Positions 1 through 7,169 of a stretch of DNA of 11,642 bases are shown piece after piece. The translations under genes and the position numbers were made by a program. Source of the stretch: Pseudomonadota bacterium (lineage in GTDB: Bacteria; Myxococcota; UBA9042; PHBI01); the NCBI GenBank assembly GCA_005772945.1, contig SXIE01000185.1, positions 1 through 11,642 of the forward strand, read 5' to 3'. The notes beneath the pieces were generated by a model. It ran no database searches. It was not told the DNA's origin and saw nothing but the letters and a program-made list of their open reading frames with translations. The number at the start of each line of letters is the position of its first letter. Positions within the stretch are counted from its first letter, which is position 1.

Positions 1-700
1 CGGACGGCCGATCCTCCACGGGGTCGACCTCGAGATACGCACCGGCGAGATCCTCGGCATCATCGGCCCCGGCGGCCACGGCAAGTCGGTCCTACTCAAG
101 CACCTGCCGCGCCTGGTCGCGCCCGACGCCGGCCAGGTGCTCGTCGACGGCCACGACCTCGCGAAGCTCAGCGCCTTCGAGCTCGCGCGCCTTCGCGAGG
201 GCTTCGGCTACCTCTTCCAGAACTACGCGCTCTTCGACTTCATGACGGTCGCCGACAACGTCGCGTTCCCCCTTCGCCAGGAACACAAGCGCAGCACCGC
301 CGACATCGACGACGCCGTCGCCCTTCGCCTCGCCGAGGTCGGCCTCTCACACGCCGCGCACCAGTACCCGCGCGAGCTCTCGGGCGGCATGAAGAAGCGC
401 GTCGGCCTCGCGCGCGCGACCATCTCCGATCCGACCATCGCCCTCTACGACGACCCGACGGCCGGCCTCGACCCCGTCACCTCGTCGCGCATCTTCGCGC
501 TCATCGCCAGAATGCACGCCAAAACGGCGGGTTGCGCGACGGTCGTCGTGTCGCATGACATCGACCGCATGCGCCCGATCTGTCATCGCTACGTCATGGT
601 GGAGGAAGGCCGCATCGTCTTCGACGGATCCGAGGCCGCGCTCGCGAGCGCGCCGCCATCGGTTCACGCCTTCTTCTTCGGCGAGGCCCTGCCATCATGA
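1..700 (+). CDS. MCE/Mla-type ABC transporter ATPase A, 5'-truncated, degenerate Walker B
   Basis: This is the ATP-binding subunit of a lipid-type MCE/Mla ABC transporter. The reading frame is already open at base 2 and contains Walker A before the first internal ATG (137), so the gene starts left of the window; about 15-20 codons are probably missing. Visible motifs are Walker A GPGGHGKS (65-88), the Q-loop Gln in LFQNYALFD (218-220), signature LSGGM followed by KKR (377-391), D-loop GLDP and the H-loop His in VVSHD (554-556). Walker B reads ALYDDPTAGLDP: the residue that is normally the catalytic Glu is Asp (GAC, 452-454). In other ABC families that change marks a site with little or no hydrolysis. 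The stop overlaps the next gene as ATGA (697-700), so the two are translationally coupled. The family call is supported by the adjacent MlaE-type permeases. Pairing with ATPase B at 2322 is inference. Confidence 0.93.
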   Translation, partial: GRPILHGVDLEIRTGEILGIIGPGGHGKSVLLKHLPRLVAPDAGQVLVDGHDLAKLSAFELARLREGFGYLFQNYALFDFMTVADNVAFPLRQEHKRSTADIDDAVALRLAEVGLSHAAHQYPRELSGGMKKRVGLARATISDPTIALYDDPTAGLDPVTSSRIFALIARMHAKTAGCATVVVSHDIDRMRPICHRYVMVEEGRIVFDGSEAALASAPPSVHAFFFGEALPS

Positions 701-1487
701 GCCCGGTCCGCGCCATCGGCGACGCCCTCTTCTCCCCGATCGGGCGCAGCACCGTCTACGTCCTCGAGACGTTCGGCGGCGCCTGCACGACCTTCGGCCG
801 CATCGTCAAGGCCTTCTTCCCGCCGCACTTCGACCGCCACGAGACCTGGCGCCAGCTCTATCACGTCGGCGTCCGCTCGGCCCCGATCGTGGTCATGACG
901 GCGCTCTTCGTCGGCGCCATCATGGTCATCCAGACCGCCTTCTACGTGCAGAAGACCGGCGCCACGAGCTTCCTCGGCTACGGCGTCGGCTTCTCGGTCT
1001 TCGCCGAGATCGGCCCGATCCTCATCGGCCTCATGTTCTCGGGTCGCGTCGGCGCCAACAACACCGCCGAGCTCGGCACCATGGTCGTCACCGAGCAGGT
1101 CGACGCCCTGCGCGCGCTCGCCATCGACCCCGTCCAATACCTGGTCGTGCCGCGCTTCATCGCCATGATGGTGATGCTGACGATGCTCATGATCCTCGGC
1201 GATCTCTTCGCCATCGTCGGCGCCGCTCTCACGGCCGACGCCCTCATCGGCCTCAACTGGAAGGTGCTCGTCGCGAACCTCGTCGAGAGCCACCTCCTCG
1301 ACGAGCTCTTCATGGGCGTCGTCAAGGCCTGCGCCTTCGGCATCGCCATCAGCTGCATCTCGTGCCACTTCGGCCTGCGCGCCTCGGGCGGCGCCGCGGG
1401 TGTCGGGCGCGCGACGAACAATTCGGTCGTCGCGAACGCCACCGCCATCTTCATCATCGATTTCGTTGTCGGCTGGATCTACACGCT

Positions 1488-1491
<4 letters not shown>
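697..1491 (+). CDS. MlaE-family ABC transporter permease A
   Basis: This 264-aa inner-membrane permease belongs to the MlaE/YrbE family, which moves phospholipids or other lipids between the inner membrane and an MCE protein. The family hallmarks are clear: a hydrophobic stretch near residues 66-90, the central block AELGTMVVTEQVDALRALAI, the motif DPVQYLVVPR, and near the C terminus GLRASGGAAGVGRATNNSVV followed by a final membrane segment. An amphipathic N-terminal region (about residues 1-50) precedes the first core helix, as is usual. The segment GRVGANNTAEL differs from the more usual GRVGAAIAAEL. The ATG lies inside the ATGA overlap with ATPase A, and the 3' end overlaps permease B through GTGA. 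A second permease of identical length follows, so a heterodimeric membrane core is likely, although homodimers cannot be excluded. Confidence 0.95.
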
Positions 1492-2282
<791 letters not shown>

Positions 2283-2321
2283 GCGCACACACGCGCGCCC
2301 CGCGCCGAGGCCCCTCACGCC

Positions 2322-3065
2322 ATGATCCGCTTCATCGACATCCACAAACGCTTCGGCACGCGCGACGTGCTGTCCGGCGTTTCGCTCGACGTCGACACCG
2401 GCGAGGTCCTCTACATCATCGGCACCTCGGGCGCCGGCAAGTCCGTCCTGGTCAAGCACCTCATCGGCCTCATCCGCCCCGACGCGGGCCGCATCATGCT
2501 CGGCGGCCAGGAGATCACCTGGCTCAGCGAGAAGCAGCTCTACCCAGTGCGCAAGCAGTGCGCGATGGTCTTCCAGAACTCGACCCTCTTCGACGCCATG
2601 ACCATCCTCGACAACGTCGCGCTGCCCTACCGCAAACACTTTGCACTCAAACAATCGGAAGCCCGCGCCCGCGCCGCCGAAAAGCTCGACCTCGTCGGCA
2701 TGCGCCGCTTCGCCGCGCAGCTCCCGGGCGAGCTCGGCGACGGCCTCAAGAAGCGCGTCGCCATCGCGCGCGCCCTCACGCTGGACCCGTCCTACGTCAT
2801 CTTCGACGAGCCCACGACCGGCCTCGATCCGCAGGCGGCCGCCCAGGTCGACAGCCTCATCCGCGCGCTGAAACACGACACCGGCGTGACCTCTATCGTC
2901 GTCTCGCACGACCTCCGCAGCATCTTCGGCGTCGCCGATCGCATCGCGATGATCTACCAGGGCACGATCCGTCTCGACGGCACGCCCGACGCGTTTCGCA
3001 CCTCGTCCGATCCGATCGTGCGCCAGTTCATCGAGGGTCGTCCCGAGGGCCCGATGGAGACATGA
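2322..3065 (+). CDS. MCE/Mla-type ABC transporter ATPase B, degenerate signature motif
   Basis: This is a 247-aa, full-length ATPase of the MlaF type. Walker A is GTSGAGKS (2421-2444), the Q-loop is VFQNSTLFDAMT, Walker B is YVIFDEPTTGLDP with the catalytic Glu present (GAG, 2808-2810), and the H-loop is VVSHDLRS. The ABC signature is abnormal: where ATPase A has ELSGGMKKR, this protein has ELGDGLKKR (2733-2747 covers LGDGL). The Ser that contacts ATP and one of the two Gly are lost, with no gap in the alignment. It is therefore the mirror image of ATPase A. The ATG follows a weak GAGG (2307-2310, 11 nt upstream), 39 nt after permease B, and the gene probably belongs to the same transcript. 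The alternative is that it works as a homodimer with two weakened sites, which looks less likely given its partner. Confidence 0.94.
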   Translation: MIRFIDIHKRFGTRDVLSGVSLDVDTGEVLYIIGTSGAGKSVLVKHLIGLIRPDAGRIMLGGQEITWLSEKQLYPVRKQCAMVFQNSTLFDAMTILDNVALPYRKHFALKQSEARARAAEKLDLVGMRRFAAQLPGELGDGLKKRVAIARALTLDPSYVIFDEPTTGLDPQAAAQVDSLIRALKHDTGVTSIVVSHDLRSIFGVADRIAMIYQGTIRLDGTPDAFRTSSDPIVRQFIEGRPEGPMET

Positions 3066-3093
3066 TCTACCGCGATGTCGATGGCTTACGGGC

Positions 3094-3114
3094 GGGTGTG
3101 CGAAATCGACACCC
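3094..3114 (+). terminator. Weak terminator-like hairpin after the ABC operon
   Basis: GGGTGT (3094-3099) pairs with ACACCC (3109-3114) around a 9-nt loop, 28 nt after the stop of ATPase B. An inner CGA/TCG pairing could extend the stem past a one-base bulge. No T-run follows, so termination here would have to be Rho-dependent, or the hairpin may only protect the mRNA 3' end. Confidence 0.3.
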
Positions 3115-3227
3115 TCCGCGTGACACCGCCGATCGCGAGTGCTAGACCGCCGTCATCCCAACAATCCGTTCGAGCAAACGAGCGCACGCGCCGGCCGAGT
3201 CGCCGCGCGTTCGTGGGCTCGCGGCTT

Positions 3228-3247
3228 CTGCGATCGTTCGATCGCAG
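3228..3247. repeat. Perfect 9-bp inverted repeat with 2-nt spacer
   Basis: CTGCGATCG (3228-3236) is separated by TT from its exact complement CGATCGCAG (3239-3247). It lies 39 nt before the palindromic repeat and 117 nt before the start of the next gene. A near-loopless palindrome of this kind could be a dimeric regulator's operator or a cruciform or hairpin. Nothing else in the sequence decides between these. Confidence 0.4.
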
Positions 3248-3285
3248 CGGCTCCGTGAGGCACGGGCTCGCACGGCATTGCTGAT

Positions 3286-3341
3286 TTCGCGGGCAGCCCG
3301 GCTTCGGGGTCCGAGGCGGACCCACGCCGGGCCTTCGCGAA
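3286..3341. repeat. Palindromic repeat element, intergenic copy
   Basis: This is a 56-nt three-tier imperfect palindrome. The outer arms are TTCGCG (3286-3291) and CGCGAA (3336-3341), the middle arms GCCCGGC (3296-3302) and GCCGGGC (3326-3332), and the inner arms GGGTCCG (3307-3313) and CGGACCC (3317-3323) around a 3-nt loop. The same element occurs twice, one copy shortened, inside the TPR gene at 8339-8435. Pairing is preserved although the bases of the stems differ between copies, so structure appears to be what is conserved. The copy ends 10 nt before the Shine-Dalgarno of the gene at 3364, and its hairpin would sit in that gene's 5' leader. It resembles REP/BIME or small non-autonomous elements; no transposase is present. 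Confidence 0.75.
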
Positions 3342-3351
3342 CGATTTGCGC

Positions 3352-3358
3352 AGGAGAA
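3352..3358 (+). promoter_or_regulatory. Strong ribosome binding site fixing the start at 3364
   Basis: AGGAGAA lies 5 nt before ATG 3364. This chooses that ATG over the upstream in-frame ATG at 3346, which lies before the Shine-Dalgarno and overlaps the region next to the palindromic repeat. Confidence 0.8.
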
Positions 3359-3363
3359 GTCGC

Positions 3364-3714
3364 ATGGCAACGGCAGTACTGTTCATCGGATGGAATCGTC
3401 CTTCGCCCGGCCACGAGAACGAGGCCTATCGCTTCCTCATGGGCGAGGCGATCGAGACCCTCGACACCTTCCAGAAGCAAGGCTACTGCGAGTCGCAGGA
3501 GCGTGTCGGCCTCACCGCGCACGGCGGTGATCTCAACGGCTTCATCCTCCTCTTCGGCGAGCGCGCCAAGCTCGACGAGCTCCGCCGCACCGACGCCTTC
3601 GAGCGCTTCGCGATGCGCCTCTCGACGCAGTTCGTCGGCGTCGGCGTCATCCCGGGCGTCAACTGGGCCGGCATGCAGAAGGTCGCCGCCCGGAACCCGG
3701 ACCTGACGCGCTGA
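3364..3714 (+). CDS. Small uncharacterised protein, dimeric alpha-beta barrel-like
   Basis: This is a 116-aa soluble protein with no signal peptide or membrane segment. It begins ATAVLFIGWNRPSPGHENEAY, a beta strand followed by a helix (EAYRFLMGEAIETLDTFQKQG), then strand-like VGLTAHGGDLNGFILLFGE, a helix (KLDELRRTDAFERFAMRL) and a last strand (VGVGVIPGV). This layout and the HGGDLNGF...G...KLDELR pattern resemble a widespread family of about 110-residue hypothetical proteins with a dimeric ferredoxin-like fold. I recall the pattern but cannot name a function. The start is set by AGGAGAA at 3352. The gene is flanked by a palindromic repeat upstream and a long hairpin downstream, so it looks monocistronic. 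Confidence 0.85.
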   Translation: MATAVLFIGWNRPSPGHENEAYRFLMGEAIETLDTFQKQGYCESQERVGLTAHGGDLNGFILLFGERAKLDELRRTDAFERFAMRLSTQFVGVGVIPGVNWAGMQKVAARNPDLTR

Positions 3715-3728
3715 CGGCTGCGACAGAC

Positions 3729-3772
3729 GGGCGTCGCGCACGGGTCCCCCCGCATCGACCGGCGCGACGCCC
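3729..3772 (+). terminator. Long terminator-like hairpin
   Basis: GGGCGTCGCGC (3729-3739) and GCGCGACGCCC (3762-3772) form a perfect 11-bp stem around a 22-nt loop, 14 nt after the stop of the gene at 3364. A short GGTC/GACC pairing can form inside the loop. Only a pyrimidine-rich stretch (CTCCTTC) follows, not a clean T-run, so it is either a weak intrinsic terminator or a 3'-end stabiliser. Confidence 0.55.
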
Positions 3773-3854
3773 ACCCGCTCCTTCGCGAATCCACATTGCA
3801 CGTACCTCGACGTCCCGCGCCACCGTGGCCTATCGTCGCCGTCCGGAGGTCGCC

Positions 3855-4406
3855 ATGCGAACGTCACACACGATCCTCGCCCCGCTCATCGCCGCGTTCC
3901 TCGCCCTGCCGCACCTGGCCGCGCCCGACGCCCAGGCCCGGAGCCCCATCCGCAAGCCCGGCCGCTTCGGCCTCGGCCTCGGCCTGACGACCCTCAGCAC
4001 GGGCGTGTCGGCGAAATACGTCGTCGACCGCGTCGGCGCGCTCCAGTTCGGTCTCGGCAGCCTCGGCTGCTGCGGCGCGCGCCATCGCTGGGGCGAGTGG
4101 GGCGGCGTCGGCGTCGGCGTCGACTACCTCTTCGAGATGCCGACCATCGCCATCGCGGGGCGCGCCTTCGAGCTCGCCTGGAACTTCGGCCCCGGCCTCG
4201 GTTTCGGCTTCGACGCCCGCAACCACGACCGCTACTACGGCGACGACGACGTCGCGTTCGCCGCGTCGTTCGTCCTCGGGCTCGAGTTCGACTTCATCCC
4301 GATCCCACTCGACATCGTCCTCGAGTGGCGCCCGAACTTCCTGTTCGTTCCGGCCGTCGACGTCGACCCGCTCGACTTCACGGCCCACGCGCGCGGCTAC
4401 TTCTGA
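3855..4406 (+). CDS. Exported small beta-barrel-like protein (possible DUF3996-type)
   Basis: This is a 183-aa exported protein. The start is ATG 3855 because CCGGAGG (3843-3849) sits 5 nt upstream. The N terminus MRTSHTILAPLIAAFLALPH is a signal peptide with likely cleavage near AQA|RS (about residue 29). The mature part alternates hydrophobic and polar residues in Gly- and aromatic-rich strands: FGLGLGL, VSAKYVVDRVGALQFGLGSL, VGVGVDYLFE, FELAWNFGPGLGFGFD, FAASFVLGLEFDFIPIPLDIVLEWRPNFLF. It ends in GYF; a terminal aromatic is typical of outer-membrane barrels. The opening GLGLGLTTLSTGVSAKY recalls the DUF3996 group of small outer-membrane proteins, but that is from memory and unproven. A Cys pair (GCCG) lies in the second strand-turn. 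No function is known. Confidence 0.82.
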   Translation: MRTSHTILAPLIAAFLALPHLAAPDAQARSPIRKPGRFGLGLGLTTLSTGVSAKYVVDRVGALQFGLGSLGCCGARHRWGEWGGVGVGVDYLFEMPTIAIAGRAFELAWNFGPGLGFGFDARNHDRYYGDDDVAFAASFVLGLEFDFIPIPLDIVLEWRPNFLFVPAVDVDPLDFTAHARGYF

Positions 4407-4449
4407 TCCGGCGCAGTTCCCGTTCGAGGCTTCGCCATCGGACGATCTA

Positions 4450-4462
4450 GTGGTAGGACCAC
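4450..4462 (+). promoter_or_regulatory. Shine-Dalgarno inside a small hairpin
   Basis: GTGGT and ACCAC form a 5-bp stem around the loop AGG. The loop and its flanks make the likely Shine-Dalgarno TAGGA (4454-4458), 8 nt before ATG 4467. Folding would partly hide the ribosome binding site of the DUF350 gene. Confidence 0.4.
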
Positions 4463-4466
4463 GCCC

Positions 4467-5357
4467 ATGACCACACCCACCCTCGCGACCGTGAACGCCT
4501 CCGGTTTCGTCATCGACCCCGACCAGCTGCTGCGCACCGCCTTGTTCTTCGTCGGCGCGGTCGTCCTGGTCGCGCTCGCCAAGATACTGCGCGGCGCGAT
4601 CGCCGTGCGCCGCGGCCACAACCTCGCCGAGCAGGTCGCCAAGCACGACAACGTCGCCGTCGCCATCGAGATGGCCTGCTTCGTCCTGGCGATGGTCATC
4701 GGCCTCCTCGGATCGCTCGTCGTGCAGGGCCAAGCCTGGTGGGAGCAGGCGCTCGACCTCGCCGGCACCGCCGGCATCGTCTTCCTCGCGCTCCTCTTCA
4801 ACGACCAGGTCATCTCGCGCCTCGTGCTTCGCGGCATCGACTGCAACGCCGCCGTCGCCGCGGATCGCAACCTCGCGGTCGCCATCGTGCGCGGCGCCGG
4901 CAACGTCGCGACCGCGCTCGTCTTGAAAGGCGCCCTCGCCCACCCCTCGCCGATCCTCGAGCGCCTCGCGTGGGTCCTCATCGCGCAGGGCGCGCTGGTC
5001 CTCCTCAGCCTCGGCTACCAGGGCCTGACGTCCTACGACGACGTCGCCCAAGTGCGCCGCAAGAACGTCGCCGCCGCGTTCCCGATGGCCGGGATCCTGC
5101 TCGCCGGCGGCATCATCGTCCAGGCGGCGCTGGCCGGCGAGGGCGCGGGCTGGACCGCCGACCTCCTCGCGCTCGGCCTCGACCTCGTCGTCTCCGCCGT
5201 GCTCGTGCTCGTCCTGCGCTGGGCCGGCGACCGCCTCCTCATCTCGGGCTCGAACCTCAAAGACGAGATCGTGCGCGACCAGAACGCCGGCGCGGGCTTC
5301 ATCGAAGGCACCGTGTACGTGGCGGGCGCCGTCGCCGTCGCGTACTTCCTGAACTGA
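4467..5357 (+). CDS. Tandem DUF350 inner-membrane protein
   Basis: This 296-aa polytopic membrane protein has eight predicted helices (about residues 22-40, 64-86, 95-111, 135-155, 164-185, 200-222, 231-252, 275-295) in two four-helix halves. Each half shows the two DUF350 marks: a charged segment then N-V-A-x-A-(I/F) starting helix 2 (KHDNVAVAI at 59-67; RRKNVAAAF at 197-205) and a charged D-x-N starting helix 4 (DRNLAVAIVRG at 133-143; DQNAGAGFIEG at 271-281). Single DUF350 proteins such as E. coli YjfL have about 130 residues, so this is a duplication and fusion. The molecular role of DUF350 is not known to me. It follows the beta-barrel gene by 60 nt and may be co-transcribed with it. Its TGA stop forms part of the bidirectional hairpin at 5355. 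Confidence 0.88.
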   Translation: MTTPTLATVNASGFVIDPDQLLRTALFFVGAVVLVALAKILRGAIAVRRGHNLAEQVAKHDNVAVAIEMACFVLAMVIGLLGSLVVQGQAWWEQALDLAGTAGIVFLALLFNDQVISRLVLRGIDCNAAVAADRNLAVAIVRGAGNVATALVLKGALAHPSPILERLAWVLIAQGALVLLSLGYQGLTSYDDVAQVRRKNVAAAFPMAGILLAGGIIVQAALAGEGAGWTADLLALGLDLVVSAVLVLVLRWAGDRLLISGSNLKDEIVRDQNAGAGFIEGTVYVAGAVAVAYFLN

Positions 5358-5390
5358 CGTCCCCCGCGAGCTCCGCCCGTGGGGACGTCA
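5355..5390. terminator. Bidirectional hairpin built from the two convergent stop codons
   Basis: TGACGTCCCC (5355-5364) and GGGGACGTCA (5381-5390) form a perfect 10-bp stem with a 16-nt loop. The TGA stop of the DUF350 gene is the first three bases of the left arm. The TGA stop of the MCE gene (5388-5390 on the minus strand) is the complement of the last three bases of the right arm. There is no T-run on either side, so it is probably a shared 3'-end structure or Rho-independent-like pause rather than a classical terminator. Confidence 0.65.
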
Positions 5391-6419
5391 CTCCTTCCAG
5401 ATGAACTTCCAGGGGTGGCGCTTCAGGTCCTTCATCATCTCGCGAATGTCATCGTACATCTCGCGATCCGATAGCAGCGCGCCCACCGTCCCCTGCCCGT
5501 CCTTCAGCCGCGCCGTCAGCACCTTCGCGTCCGCCAGCACCGCCGCGCCCGTGTCCATGACCTTGGCGATCTGCCCCTTGACGTCCCCGACGATCCCCTC
5601 GGCCACTTCCCCGAGATGCGCATAGCGCGCGATCGCCGCCCGCACGTCCGCCAAGAGCGGCGCCACCCGCTCGCGCACGTCCGCGCTCAGCGCCGCCACG
5701 TTCGCGATCGCCGCGCGCATCTCGCTCCCGTCGCCGATGACGACGTTGGCGCCCTCGAGCGCCTTGTTCATCTGGTCCTCGACGACCAGCAATTTGTCCA
5801 GCGCGAGCGCGACCTTGGGACCGGCCGCGTCGACCAGCACGTCGAGCCGCTCGATGCTGTGCTTGATCGTCGCCATCGCCCCGGCCGCGTTGACGATCAT
5901 CTCGTCGATCGCGTTCTCGTTCTTCTTGAGCGTCTTCGCGAGCGTCGCCAGGACCCGGCTCGCGTTCTGCGCCATCACCTCGAAGCGCAGCGGCGGCTCG
6001 GCCTCGACGATGTCCCCCGCCTTCAAGACCGGCCCCTCGACCGACATCGGCTCGATCTCGACGTACTTCTCGCCGAGCACGCCCGCCGTCGTCACGTAGA
6101 AGCGCGTGTCGCGCCGCAAGGTCTTCAGCTTCTCGTCGTCGATACGCAGCCCGACCCGCACGAACACCGGCCGCTTGGTCACCGGGTCGATCTCGCCGCC
6201 CTTGTAGACCACATCGACGACGCGCCCCGCCGACACGCCCGCGACCTTCACGACCGCACCAGGCTTGAGCGAGGCCGAGGTCTCGACGTCGACGTAGAGC
6301 ATGCTCCCGCTGGTCGTCGAGATGTCCCCGAGCACGACGATGAAGACGACCAACAGCCCGATGCAGATCGCGACGAGCAGCCCGACCTTCAACTCGATGT
6401 TGCGCTCGACGCCGCTCAT
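5388..6419 (-). CDS. MCE-domain (MlaD-like) lipid-transport protein
   Basis: This is a 343-aa periplasmic protein anchored in the inner membrane, and the expected substrate-carrying subunit of an MCE/Mla transporter. It starts MSGVERNIELKVGLL; residues 12-31 are the single membrane helix and 42-124 the MCE domain (SASLKPGAVVKVAGVSAGRV ... FYVTTAGVLGEKYVEIEP). A long helical region (about 150-310) follows, as in MCE proteins that form a helical tunnel or barrel. The C terminus GTVGALLSDREMYDD ... LKRHPWKFIWKE is a tail I recall from many Deltaproteobacterial MCE proteins. The open frame runs upstream of 6419, but the ATG at 6419 is chosen because it forms TGATG with the stop of the protease gene, implying coupled translation. 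The permeases and ATPases at 1-3065 lack their own MCE gene in the window, so this is the likely partner. Confidence 0.93.
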   Translation of the reverse strand: MSGVERNIELKVGLLVAICIGLLVVFIVVLGDISTTSGSMLYVDVETSASLKPGAVVKVAGVSAGRVVDVVYKGGEIDPVTKRPVFVRVGLRIDDEKLKTLRRDTRFYVTTAGVLGEKYVEIEPMSVEGPVLKAGDIVEAEPPLRFEVMAQNASRVLATLAKTLKKNENAIDEMIVNAAGAMATIKHSIERLDVLVDAAGPKVALALDKLLVVEDQMNKALEGANVVIGDGSEMRAAIANVAALSADVRERVAPLLADVRAAIARYAHLGEVAEGIVGDVKGQIAKVMDTGAAVLADAKVLTARLKDGQGTVGALLSDREMYDDIREMMKDLKRHPWKFIWKE

Positions 6420-7147
6420 CAGTCCTTCCGCTTCGGGATGACGGGCCCCTCGCGCCCCTCGCGGTCCTGCGTGTACGAGAGGGTCTTCCGCTCCTCGCGC
6501 CGCTCCAGGACCGTCTCCTCGTACGTCTGGTTCGTGATGACCTGGTCGATGAGTCCGATCGCCGTGGCCTCGTCCGCCAGCATCCACCACGCATCGCGGA
6601 TGCGCGCGCGGTACTTCTTGAGGTCCATCTTGAGGTTCTTGGCGATCTCGACATGCAGCCCATCGAGGTACTTCGTGAGGAAGTCGAGCTTCGATCGGTT
6701 CTGCGGGTCCTCGCCCTGGGTGCCGTAGGACGCCTCGTGCAGCATGAACGTCGCGTGCTCCATGCCGTACTTCTTGTCGCAGAAGGTCAATAGGATCGCG
6801 GCCATCGAGTACGCGCTCGACTCGACGATGCAGTGGATCGGCGCCGCGACGCTCTTCATCGTGTCGACCACGATGAGCCCCGCATCGACCGATCCGCCCG
6901 GGCTGTTGATGCGCAACCAGATCGGGTCGTCGCCCTGGGCCGCGAGCTCGAGCAGCTCCTTTTGAACCTTCTTCATCGAATCGAACGTGACGCCGCCCGA
7001 GACCTCGATGAGCCGATTGGAGATGACGACCTGCGCGCCGCTCACCTTGGACGGACGCGGCTCGGCGCCGAGCGCGGGCGCCGCGGAGCAAACGACGGCG
7101 GCGGCAACCCACGCGGTGAACCCGAGCCCCAGACAACGTGCAAACAT
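6419..7147 (-). CDS. Exported ClpP-like serine protease
   Basis: This is a 242-aa protein with a ClpP/crotonase-type serine protease fold. The start is ATG 7147, preceded by CTGGAG with 7-nt spacing. The N terminus is a signal peptide (MFARCLGLGFTAWVAAAVVC, likely cleavage ALGA|E near residue 28), unlike cytoplasmic ClpP. Family marks are INSPGGSVDAGL (residues 80-91, oxyanion region), the nucleophile Ser114 in ESSAYSMAAI, His137 in FMLHEASYG, and a candidate Asp185 in RDAWWMLADEATAIGLID; the exact Asp alignment is off by one residue and uncertain. The C terminus is highly charged. It overlaps the MCE gene by 1 nt (TGATG). No AAA+ partner is near, and an exported form could not use one, so it more likely acts alone on small or membrane substrates, like SppA or NfeD-linked proteases. 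Substrate unknown. Confidence 0.88.
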   Translation of the reverse strand: MFARCLGLGFTAWVAAAVVCSAAPALGAEPRPSKVSGAQVVISNRLIEVSGGVTFDSMKKVQKELLELAAQGDDPIWLRINSPGGSVDAGLIVVDTMKSVAAPIHCIVESSAYSMAAILLTFCDKKYGMEHATFMLHEASYGTQGEDPQNRSKLDFLTKYLDGLHVEIAKNLKMDLKKYRARIRDAWWMLADEATAIGLIDQVITNQTYEETVLERREERKTLSYTQDREGREGPVIPKRKD

Positions 7148-7169
7148 GGAGAAACTCCAGCGATGGACG

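Larger units (their letters stand above)
3066..3363. other. 298-bp intergenic region with hairpins and a palindromic repeat
   Basis: No convincing gene is visible here. The short open frames lack ribosome binding sites and family features. From left to right the stretch holds a hairpin at 3094-3114 (possible end of the transporter operon), an almost loopless palindrome at 3228-3247, a 56-nt palindromic repeat at 3286-3341, and the ribosome binding site of the following gene at 3352-3358. A promoter for the gene at 3364 presumably lies in this stretch, but I cannot point to convincing boxes. Confidence 0.6.

Noticed and set aside
555..1487. N-terminal extension of the frame of permease B
   Set aside because: The extension is Arg/His/Pro-rich out-of-frame translation of ATPase A and permease A. 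The GTG at 1488 in a GTGA overlap gives a product equal in length to permease A.
3066..3363. Small protein genes at 3075-3284 or on the minus strand at 3086-3386
   Set aside because: Arg/Ser/Pro-rich composition with no ribosome binding site, and they overlap the palindromic repeat. Nothing supports coding.
3780..3789. Full copy of the palindromic element after the 3364 gene
   Set aside because: Only the 10-nt CCTTCGCGAA end matches. The left arm and the inner stems are absent, so it is reported only as a motif.
6420..7136. Upstream extension of the MCE frame
   Set aside because: It is out-of-frame translation of the protease gene. The ATG in TGATG at 6419 gives a normal MCE N terminus with its membrane helix.
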